Shown here: positions 1-5,444 of the stretch, in pieces
Position numbering within the stretch: position 1 is the stretch's first letter
How the letters are laid out: the number at the start of each line of letters is the position of its first letter
From: Deltaproteobacteria bacterium
GTDB taxonomy: Bacteria > Desulfobacterota > GWC2-55-46
Length of the DNA stretch: 5,444 nt
Direction: 5' to 3'
Assembly: GCA_021825035.1 (NCBI GenBank)
Contig: JAKAIQ010000157.1
Location: 1 to 5,444, forward strand
Made by a program: the position numbers and the translations under genes
Notes under the pieces: generated by a model
Database searches by the model: none
Told to the model about the DNA's origin: nothing
Seen by the model: only the letters and a program-made list of their open reading frames with translations

Positions 1-1
1 C

Positions 2-3000
2 ATAGTCCACCTGAAGATTGGACAGGAGCGCCCCAGGGAGGAGCTTACAGCCCTTCTGCACGACCTCGGCTACTCCCGGATGTCGATGGTCGAGGAAAGG
101 GGCGAGATGAGCATACGGGGCGGCATACTTGACATATTCCCGCCGATGTTCCCGTCGCCTTTGAGGGTCGAGTTCTTCGGAGACGAGATAGAATCCATAA
201 GGATGTTCGACCTGTCCACGCAGAGGTCGATTAAAGAGATCGAGGAGGCCCGGATACTGCCGGCAAAGGAGACGGCCTTCAAAAAGGGGGCCGGGCCGTC
301 GTCCGCGCCCGATGCGAGAGACCGTCTGACCGAGCGCGCCGACGCCCTCGGCCTGCCGGGAGACGTCCTGGAAGGCCTGTCCGAAAGGCTCAGGGACGGC
401 AGGCTTTCAGGCATGGACATGCTTTTGCCCCTCTTCCACGAAAGGCTCGATACCCTGTTCGACTACCTCGACGACAACGCGGTCGTCTCGATAATAGACC
501 CGGATTCCACGTATTCGGCCCTTGAAGCCTTCGATTCCGAGATAATGGCCGCGGAAGAAAGGCTTATTGCCGGGAAACGGTTTTTCGTCGAGCCGCGGTC
601 GCTATACGCGTTTTCCGGGGATGTCAGGTCGGCCATCGGCAAATACCCGGTCATCGGCATTGAGCCGCTTAAAAGCTCTCCCAACGTCATCCCCTCCGAG
701 TCGAACCTGACGCTAAAACAGGCCATGGAGCTGAGGAAAAAAGGCCGTCTCGAAGCTGCCGGTGAAAATGCGCCGCAAGAGCAATCTCCGCCGGACGGGC
801 GGACGGGAATGGCTTCCATGCTTCCAGGGGATTCCGCGCGACAGGCCGGGGAGAGCCTCCGGCCCGTCGCCGAGACAGGGGTTTCTCTCCTTAAGCCCCT
901 TGCGTCCTTCGTGGCCGAAAGGCTCGCCGACGGCGAGAGGGTCTATTTGACCGCTCACAACAGGGGGCAGGCCGAAAGGACGAGGGAACTGCTCGAAGGC
1001 TACGGGCTCAGGCCCGGCGTGTTAAAAGGCCGGGACATACTCGAAAGGACTGGAAGCGAATTCGCGATAGCGGTCGGGTCCGTCGGAACCGGGTTCAGGC
1101 TCCCCTCTCTCTCGCTCGTCATAATATCCGAGGAGGAGGTCTTCGGGGAGAGGGTGAAGAGGCGCGCCCCTCCCTCCAAGAGGCTCGACGCCTTCCTCAC
1201 CCAGCTTGACGACCTGTCGGCCGGGGACGCGGTAGTCCATGCCCAGCACGGCATAGGGCTCTACCGGGGCATTCAGAGGCTTTCCATCGACGGGGTCGAA
1301 AGCGACTTTCTTCTCCTCGAGTACAGGGGAGGGGACAGGCTCTACCTCCCTGTCCGGAGGATGGACCTTGTAAGCAAGTACCACGGCATCGAGGGTAAAA
1401 CGCCGGAGATAGACAAGCTCGGCGGGGCGAACTGGGAGCGCACCAAGAAGCGCGTGAAGCACGCGGTCGAGAAGCTCGCCGTAGAGCTTTTGAAGCTCTA
1501 CGCCGAAAGGCAGGTCGCCGAGGGGTTCGCCTTCTCGAAACCCGACAGCCTTTTCCGCGAGTTCGAGGCAGGCTTCGAGTTCGAGGAGACGCCGGACCAG
1601 GCCAGGGCGATAAAGGAATGCCTTCACGACATGGAGGAGCCGAGGCCGATGGACAGGCTCGTATGCGGGGACGTCGGCTACGGAAAGACCGAGGTCGCCA
1701 TAAGGGCCGCCTTCAAGGCGGTTCTCGACAAGAAACAGGTCGCCGTTCTCGTACCTACGACCGTCCTCGCCCAGCAGCACTTCAGCACATTCTCCAGGAG
1801 GCTCGCCCCGTACCCGGTAGTCGTCGAGGTCCTTAGCAGGTTCAAGTCCAGAAATGAGCAGAAGGATATCGTCGAAAGGCTCAAGAAGGGCGGGGTCGAC
1901 ATAATAATAGGCACGCACAGGCTCCTTCAGAGGGATATAGAGTTCAAAGACCTCGGCCTCATAGTCATAGACGAGGAGCACAGGTTCGGGGTGGCGCACA
2001 AGGAAAAGCTCAAGCAGATGAGAAAGAGGGTGGACGTGCTGACGCTCACGGCCACCCCGATACCGAGGACGCTGCACATGTCTCTCGCCTCGGTCAGGGA
2101 ATTGAGCATAATAAACACGCCGCCCGAGGACAGGCTGGCCATAAAGACGAACATGATAAGGTTCGACGAACCGCTCATAGCCGAGGCCATAGAAAGGGAG
2201 ATCAACAGGGGCGGGCAGGTCTTCTTCGTCCATAACAGGGTCCAGTCCATCGGCGCGGCCGAAGAGACCTTGAGAAGGATCGTCCCCCACGCGAGGGTCG
2301 CCGTCGCCCACGGGCAGATGGACGAGCGCGAGCTGGAGAAAAAGATGCTCGGCTTCGTGAACAGGGACTACGACATACTCCTTTCGACGGCCATAATAGA
2401 ATCCGGCCTCGACATACCTTCAGCCAATACCATCATCATAGACAGGGCCGACAGGTTCGGCCTCGCCGAGCTCTATCAGCTCCGCGGCAGGGTGGGGAGA
2501 AGCAAGCACCGCGCTTACGCGTATTTCATCCTGCCGGACGGGGAGCTCACCGGGGACGCGAGAAGGCGGCTTGAGGTCATACAGGAGCTGTGCGACCCCG
2601 GCTCCGGCTTCAAGATCGCGACATACGACCTCGAGATAAGGGGCGCAGGCGAGCTCCTCGGGAGCGCGCAGTCCGGCAATATAGCGGAGGTCGGTTTCGA
2701 CATGTACGCGCAGCTCCTTGAAGAGGCGGTCAGGGAGATGAAGGGCGGCAAGGTCGAGGAAGAGGCGGAGCCGGAGGTAAACCTCAAGGTCTCCCAGTAT
2801 ATCCCGGAAGACTACATGCCGGAGGCCCGCCAGAGGCTCGGGATCTACAAGAGGCTCGCATCCGTATCGAGCGGGGACGATATCGTATCCATTGCCGAGG
2901 AGCTGGAAGACCGGTACGGCGTGATCCCCCCCCTCGTCGATAACCTCATAAAGACCATGAGGCTCAAGCTCGCCCTCAAGGACCTTCACGCAAGAGAGCT

Positions 3001-3202
3001 GGTGCAGAAAGGGACAAGGCTGTACCTCGCCCTGAGCGGGGCCGGGGATGGCGGCGCGATAATACGGCGCGCTATGGAGATGGCAAAAAAGGAGCCGAAA
3101 CATTACAGGATAACCCCGGAGCATTTCATAGTGTACATGGGCGCCGAGGCCGACCCCTTCGAGGAAGCGAGATATGTGTTGAAAGCCCTTCTTGAGGGAT
3201 GA
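2..3202 (+). CDS. mfd: Transcription-repair coupling factor Mfd, 5'-truncated by the window edge
   Basis: Mfd is a cytoplasmic ATP-dependent DNA translocase that pushes stalled RNA polymerase off damaged templates and recruits UvrA. The reading frame is open from base 2, so the Met codons at 80 and 86 are internal; 1066 residues are visible and roughly 100-130 are missing upstream, judged against the usual ~1150-residue length. Domains in order (visible residue numbers): a UvrB-like UvrA-binding module with RGGILDIFPP and RVEFFGDEIESI (about 1-170); a variable linker (about 245-293); a CarD-like RNA polymerase-interacting domain beginning AGDAVVHAQHGIGLYRG (about 406-490); a RecG-type helicase core with Walker A GDVGYGKT (556-563), DEEH box (657-660), TATPIPRT (683-690) and QLRGRVGR (826-833); and a C-terminal TRCF/D7 domain from about 926 (VSQYIPEDYMPEARQRLGIY). 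All helicase motifs look intact and there is no frameshift. The identification is very secure; only the 5' end is unseen. Confidence 0.98.
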   Translation: MVHLKIGQERPREELTALLHDLGYSRMSMVEERGEMSIRGGILDIFPPMFPSPLRVEFFGDEIESIRMFDLSTQRSIKEIEEARILPAKETAFKKGAGPSSAPDARDRLTERADALGLPGDVLEGLSERLRDGRLSGMDMLLPLFHERLDTLFDYLDDNAVVSIIDPDSTYSALEAFDSEIMAAEERLIAGKRFFVEPRSLYAFSGDVRSAIGKYPVIGIEPLKSSPNVIPSESNLTLKQAMELRKKGRLEAAGENAPQEQSPPDGRTGMASMLPGDSARQAGESLRPVAETGVSLLKPLASFVAERLADGERVYLTAHNRGQAERTRELLEGYGLRPGVLKGRDILERTGSEFAIAVGSVGTGFRLPSLSLVIISEEEVFGERVKRRAPPSKRLDAFLTQLDDLSAGDAVVHAQHGIGLYRGIQRLSIDGVESDFLLLEYRGGDRLYLPVRRMDLVSKYHGIEGKTPEIDKLGGANWERTKKRVKHAVEKLAVELLKLYAERQVAEGFAFSKPDSLFREFEAGFEFEETPDQARAIKECLHDMEEPRPMDRLVCGDVGYGKTEVAIRAAFKAVLDKKQVAVLVPTTVLAQQHFSTFSRRLAPYPVVVEVLSRFKSRNEQKDIVERLKKGGVDIIIGTHRLLQRDIEFKDLGLIVIDEEHRFGVAHKEKLKQMRKRVDVLTLTATPIPRTLHMSLASVRELSIINTPPEDRLAIKTNMIRFDEPLIAEAIEREINRGGQVFFVHNRVQSIGAAEETLRRIVPHARVAVAHGQMDERELEKKMLGFVNRDYDILLSTAIIESGLDIPSANTIIIDRADRFGLAELYQLRGRVGRSKHRAYAYFILPDGELTGDARRRLEVIQELCDPGSGFKIATYDLEIRGAGELLGSAQSGNIAEVGFDMYAQLLEEAVREMKGGKVEEEAEPEVNLKVSQYIPEDYMPEARQRLGIYKRLASVSSGDDIVSIAEELEDRYGVIPPLVDNLIKTMRLKLALKDLHARELVQKGTRLYLALSGAGDGGAIIRRAMEMAKKEPKHYRITPEHFIVYMGAEADPFEEARYVLKALLEG

Positions 3203-3278
3203 TATATTGAAAGACGTTCGCGCGACTCCGCATGAAAGTCGCCTTCCCGGCGCGCGCCCATCGGCCCCGGAAGAACGC

Positions 3279-3298
3279 CTGCGCGCGGATGCGCGCGG
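3279..3298 (+). other. GC-rich tetraloop hairpin between mfd and surA
   Basis: GCGCGC (3281-3286) pairs with GCGCGC (3291-3296) around the loop GGAT. A T-G wobble and an outer C-G pair extend the stem to 8 bp. The bases that follow, TAATCGAAAATG, contain no U-tract, so this is not a canonical intrinsic terminator. It could be an mRNA processing or stability element, or simply a chance product of GC-rich DNA; the fold was judged by eye only. Confidence 0.4.
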
Positions 3299-3346
3299 TA
3301 ATCGAAAATGTCCGCGTGACAGTATCCAACGAACACGTAAACGTCC

Positions 3347-3350
3347 GGAG
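3347..3350 (+). promoter_or_regulatory. Ribosome binding site of surA, supporting its GTG start
   Basis: GGAG lies 8 nt before the GTG at 3359, a normal Shine-Dalgarno spacing. It decides the start: an in-frame TAA at 3338-3340 rules out anything further upstream, and the only nearby in-frame alternative, ATG at 3425, falls inside the signal-peptide hydrophobic core and would destroy it. Confidence 0.75.
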
Positions 3351-3358
3351 AATCCGCA

Positions 3359-4324
3359 GTGAAGCATTTTAGTCCGTTCAGTGGCCGCCGGTTTGGTCTT
3401 GCGGCAGCCGCATTAGCCGTTATTATGGCGATAGCCGCGCTTTCTTACGCCGAGATCGTCGACAGGATCGTGGCGATAATAAACGACAGCATCATTACCC
3501 TCTCCGAGCTCAACGCCGCCACTGCCCTTGCCATCGAGAAAACCGGCGGGGACAAGAACGACGCCGCGGCGATGGACGACATGAGGAAGAAGGTGCTTGA
3601 CAACCTCATCGAGCAGAAGCTCGTGAAGCAGGCCTCGGACAAGGCCGGGATAGACGTGAGCGAGAAGGAGATAGACAACGCAGTCGAGGATATAAAGAAA
3701 CAGAACAACATGACGCAGGACGCGCTCCTCCTGGTTCTCGCGAGGAACGGCCTGACATACAAGGAGTACAGGGAGCAACTCAAAGAGCAGATACGCCAGG
3801 TCAAGTTCATGAACAAGGAATTCCGCTCCAAGATAGCCATAGATCCGGAAGACGTGGAGGATTTTTACCGCCAGCACAGCGACGATTTCCTCACCCCGGC
3901 CTCCTACAGAATAAACATGATCTTCGTGCCGAACGGCGATAAGGACATCTACGCCCGGAAGCTAAAGGCGGTCGAGGACGGGCTTTCGCAGAAGCTTGAC
4001 TTCAAGCAGCTCGCCCGCGAGTACTCCGAGGGGCCGATGGCCTCAAGCGGCGGGGACATGGGGTATCTCAAGTTGAGCGAGATCGACAAGGCCATCCACG
4101 ATGCTGTGCTGAAGCTGAAGCCCGGCGAGGTGAGCGCCCCCATACCGGCTGCGAACGGCACGTATCTCGTCCAGCTTAACGACATCAAGCCGCCGGAGCA
4201 AAAGCCTTTTGATGAGGTCAAAGACCTTGTCCAGGACATGCTCTTCAAAAAGATTATGGATGAAAGGTTCAACTTCTGGCTTAACAGGGTTAAAAAATAC
4301 GCACACGTTGAGATAAGGCTTTAA
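3359..4324 (+). CDS. surA: SurA-like periplasmic peptidyl-prolyl cis-trans isomerase/chaperone (parvulin type)
   Basis: This 321-residue protein is probably a periplasmic folding factor for outer-membrane proteins, with prolyl isomerase activity. It opens with a Sec signal peptide: a basic N-terminus (MKHFSPFSGRRFG), a hydrophobic core at about 14-28 (LAAAALAVIMAIAAL), and a likely signal peptidase I site after SYA at residue 31. The mature protein begins with a SurA_N-type helical region (about 32-165; EIVDRIVAIINDSIITLSEL is the characteristic start, followed by NLIEQKLVKQ). One parvulin/PpiC domain follows at about 178-275, with EYSEGPMASSGGDMGYL and LKPGEVSAPI as family hallmarks, and then a C-terminal helix (PFDEVKDLV onward). 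E. coli SurA has two parvulin domains in about 428 residues; this one has a single domain, as many non-gammaproteobacterial SurA homologues do. Translation starts at GTG. Whether it is a true functional SurA orthologue or another member of the PpiC/SurA group cannot be settled from sequence alone. Confidence 0.93.
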   Translation: MKHFSPFSGRRFGLAAAALAVIMAIAALSYAEIVDRIVAIINDSIITLSELNAATALAIEKTGGDKNDAAAMDDMRKKVLDNLIEQKLVKQASDKAGIDVSEKEIDNAVEDIKKQNNMTQDALLLVLARNGLTYKEYREQLKEQIRQVKFMNKEFRSKIAIDPEDVEDFYRQHSDDFLTPASYRINMIFVPNGDKDIYARKLKAVEDGLSQKLDFKQLAREYSEGPMASSGGDMGYLKLSEIDKAIHDAVLKLKPGEVSAPIPAANGTYLVQLNDIKPPEQKPFDEVKDLVQDMLFKKIMDERFNFWLNRVKKYAHVEIRL

Positions 4325-4369
4325 GGCACGCAATGCTTGCCCCTCTCGCCTCCCTGGCCTTACGTCCGC

Positions 4370-4374
4370 GGGGA
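4370..4374 (+). promoter_or_regulatory. Ribosome binding site of pdxA
   Basis: GGGGA lies 5 nt before the ATG at 4380. It is a moderate Shine-Dalgarno match in an otherwise pyrimidine-rich 55-bp gap. The resulting start places the family motif TMGDPTGVGPE at residues 11-21, as expected for PdxA. Confidence 0.55.
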
Positions 4375-4379
4375 AACCA

Positions 4380-5348
4380 ATGAAAAACACCAGGCCCGTA
4401 ATTGCCGTAACCATGGGCGACCCGACAGGCGTCGGGCCGGAGATAATATTAAAGGCCCTCGCCGACAGACGCTTGAGGCGCGTTGCCGTCCCCCTTGTAA
4501 TAGGGGACGCCGGGCTCCTCCGTTTTTTGGCCAAAAGGCTCGGCCTGAAGGCCCCTCTCGACAGGGAACTGAAAGGTAGCTCCAGCCTCGACGTCGGGCG
4601 GCTGAAGCCGGGCGCACCGGCAGGCGAGTCTTCAAGGGCCATGATCGGCTACGTCGAGGAGGCCGTCCGCATGGCCGTCGAAGGGACGGCGGACGCCATC
4701 GTGACCGCCCCCATAAGCAAGGAGGCGGCGAAGATGGCAGGCTTCAAATTTCCGGGGCATACGGAATTCATCGCCAGCCTCACGAAGACGAAAGACTTCC
4801 GCATGATGCTCGGCGGCAAGGACCTCAAAGTGATCCTCGTTACCATCCACGAGCCGTTGAGGAAGGTCCCCGGCCTTGTGACCCTTGATAACGTCTTCAA
4901 GACCATAAAGATAACCGACGCCGCTTTCAGGGGTTTCGGCTTCAAGAGGCCGAGGATCGCGGTAGCCGGCCTCAACCCTCACGCCGGTGAATCAGGGATG
5001 TTCGGGGACGAGGAGGAAAGGATAATCGGGCCTGCCGTCAGGAAGGCCCGGAGGCTCGGCATAAACGCCGTTGGGCCTCTGCCGCCCGATACGGTCTTTT
5101 ACAGGGCGGCGAGGAAAAAAGAGTTCGACTGCGTGGTGTGCATGTACCATGACCAGGGCCTGGGGCCCCTGAAGCTCATCCATTTCGAGGACGGTATCAA
5201 CGCTACGCTCGGCCTGCCGATAATCAGGACGTCGGTCGATCATGGCACGGCCTATGACATAGCATGGAAGGGGATCGCAAGCCACGAAAGCCTCATGTCG
5301 GCTATCGTGATGGCCGCGGAGATGGTCAGGGGCAGTAAGAGGGCGTAA
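4380..5348 (+). CDS. pdxA: 4-hydroxythreonine-4-phosphate dehydrogenase PdxA
   Basis: PdxA is a cytoplasmic NAD-dependent, divalent-metal enzyme. It oxidises 4-phosphohydroxy-L-threonine to a product that decarboxylates to 3-amino-1-hydroxyacetone 1-phosphate, which PdxJ then uses in the DXP-dependent pathway to pyridoxal phosphate. The 322 residues match the family length (329 in E. coli). The N-terminal motif TMGDPTGVGPEI (11-22) is present. The three metal-ligand histidines are H157 (TIHEPL), H201 (NPHAGE) and H257 (MYHDQG), and the substrate-binding GHTEF is at 126-130. K265, N274 and R283 sit at a constant 9-residue offset from the E. coli active-site K274, N283 and R292. Nothing catalytic is missing. 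It lies 55 bp after surA in the same orientation, probably in the same transcript, matching the surA-pdxA order of E. coli. A PdxA2-type paralogue acting on another substrate is possible but less likely, given the surA neighbour. Confidence 0.97.
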   Translation: MKNTRPVIAVTMGDPTGVGPEIILKALADRRLRRVAVPLVIGDAGLLRFLAKRLGLKAPLDRELKGSSSLDVGRLKPGAPAGESSRAMIGYVEEAVRMAVEGTADAIVTAPISKEAAKMAGFKFPGHTEFIASLTKTKDFRMMLGGKDLKVILVTIHEPLRKVPGLVTLDNVFKTIKITDAAFRGFGFKRPRIAVAGLNPHAGESGMFGDEEERIIGPAVRKARRLGINAVGPLPPDTVFYRAARKKEFDCVVCMYHDQGLGPLKLIHFEDGINATLGLPIIRTSVDHGTAYDIAWKGIASHESLMSAIVMAAEMVRGSKRA

Positions 5349-5358
5349 ACGGATCATC

Positions 5359-5382
5359 GGCGGGCCTTTTCAATCTCCCGCC
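5359..5382 (+). other. Hairpin just upstream of the uvrA start
   Basis: GGCGGG (5359-5364) is a perfect 6-bp complement of CCCGCC (5377-5382), with a 12-nt loop (CCTTTTCAATCT). The 3' arm ends 5 nt before the ATG at 5388, so it occupies the place where a Shine-Dalgarno sequence would normally be. No T-run follows on either strand, so it is not a typical terminator. It could affect uvrA translation initiation or be a chance fold; no LexA-type operator is recognisable around it. Confidence 0.45.
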
Positions 5383-5387
5383 CATTC

Positions 5388-5444
5388 ATGAACATGGACA
5401 GGATAATCATAAGAGGCGCGAGGGAGCACAACCTCAAATCCATA
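5388..5444 (+). CDS. uvrA: UvrABC excinuclease subunit A, N-terminal 19 codons only
   Basis: The frame reads MNMDRIIIRGAREHNLKSI and runs off the window edge exactly at a codon end. This matches the conserved UvrA N-terminus (compare MDKIEVRGARTHNLKNI in E. coli), which leads into the first ABC ATPase domain; the Walker A motif would lie just outside the window. UvrA is the dimeric damage-sensing ATPase of nucleotide excision repair, loads UvrB, and is the protein recruited by Mfd. Two starts are possible: ATG 5388, or ATG 5394, which gives the more family-typical MDRI opening. Neither has a clear Shine-Dalgarno sequence. The gene starts 39 bp after pdxA in the same orientation. The identity rests on few residues, but the RGAR.HNL signature is distinctive. 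Confidence 0.9.
   Translation, partial: MNMDRIIIRGAREHNLKSI

Larger units (their letters stand above)
3203..3358. other. mfd-surA intergenic region, GC-rich with possible hairpins
   Basis: This is the longest gap in the window. Its middle is dominated by alternating GC. One potential hairpin pairs CTTCC at 3243-3247 with GGAAG at 3269-3273 around the perfect palindrome GGCGCGCGCC (3249-3258); a second is listed separately at 3279-3298. No T-run follows either, so neither is a standard intrinsic terminator. I see no convincing sigma-70 promoter: TTGAAA at 3207-3212 has no suitable -10 partner, and GTGACA (3316-3321) with TAAACG (3338-3343) is weak and too close to the surA start. In the surA frame there are stops at 3233, 3299, 3317 and 3338, so no upstream extension of surA exists. 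No convincing small gene was found. Confidence 0.6.

Noticed and set aside
80..88. ATG codons at 80 and 86 as possible starts of the first gene
   Set aside because: The frame is open to base 2, and the upstream residues (KIGQERPREELTALLHDLGY) fit the Mfd family, so these are internal methionines.
1022..2311. 429-codon open frame on the - strand opposite the Mfd RNA polymerase-binding and helicase regions
   Set aside because: It lies wholly antisense to highly conserved Mfd coding sequence. Its composition follows from the complementary codons, no domain is recognisable, and the GC-rich codon bias explains the lack of stops.
3316..3343. GTGACA plus TAAACG as a sigma-70 promoter for surA
   Set aside because: The -10 match is poor, the 16-nt spacing is only marginal, and transcription would begin around the ribosome binding site itself.
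3329..3344. CGAACACGTAAACG and the ACGT-AA-ACGT repeat as an SOS/LexA-type operator
   Set aside because: The right half does not match the GTTCG expected for the CGAAC-N4-GTTCG box, and the short ACGT repeat is not a true dyad.
2420..3367. 315-codon open frame on the - strand covering the mfd 3' end and the mfd-surA gap
   Set aside because: It is mostly antisense to the Mfd C-terminal domains, with no recognisable motif and no credible ribosome site noticed; it is treated as a shadow.
3232..3372. 46-residue ORF on the + strand starting ATGAAAGTC in the mfd-surA gap and ending inside surA
   Set aside because: It is Arg-rich low-complexity translation of the GC-rich hairpin region, has no clear Shine-Dalgarno sequence, overlaps the surA start and signal peptide, and resembles no known family.
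4330..4340. GCAA-TGC-TTGC hairpin in the surA-pdxA gap
   Set aside because: A 4-bp stem with a 3-nt loop is too weak to distinguish from chance.
5359..5390. Intrinsic terminator after pdxA
   Set aside because: The 6-bp stem is real, but the TTTT lies in the loop rather than after the stem, and no T-run follows on either strand.

Overview
This is a dense, GC-rich (roughly 60% by eye) bacterial chromosomal segment with four genes, all on the + strand: the 3' nine-tenths of mfd (transcription-repair coupling factor), a complete surA-like periplasmic peptidyl-prolyl isomerase/chaperone gene, a complete pdxA (vitamin B6 biosynthesis), and the first 19 codons of uvrA (excinuclease subunit A). A secreted SurA-type chaperone implies a Gram-negative cell with an outer membrane. 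Arg is often AGG and Ile often ATA despite the high GC. That, with single-PPIase-domain SurA architecture and an mfd-surA link, recalls the former Deltaproteobacteria (Desulfobacterota and relatives) or Nitrospirota. The taxonomic placement is an inference and is not proven by this window.

Layout: mfd enters from the left edge and stops at 3202. A 156-bp GC-rich gap (3203-3358) follows; it can form short hairpins but shows no U-tract terminator and no convincing promoter. surA runs 3359-4324 from a GTG start with a good ribosome binding site. After 55 bp comes pdxA (4380-5348), and after a further 39 bp, which contain a 6-bp-stem hairpin, uvrA starts at 5388 and leaves the right edge. The common orientation and short gaps make co-transcription of surA-pdxA-uvrA plausible, possibly as an extension of mfd.

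How the genes relate: Mfd displaces stalled RNA polymerase and recruits UvrA, so the two outer genes act in the same transcription-coupled repair pathway. The inner pair, surA-pdxA, is functionally unrelated to repair, but the same two genes are adjacent in the Escherichia coli surA-pdxA-ksgA-apaGH operon. The window therefore looks like an old surA-pdxA pair embedded between two nucleotide-excision-repair genes.

I found no mobile element, CRISPR array, tRNA/rRNA, phage gene or defence system, and no evidence of a previously undescribed system. The findings are modest: gene order, a linker insertion in Mfd, translation-start details, intergenic hairpins and codon-pair habits.
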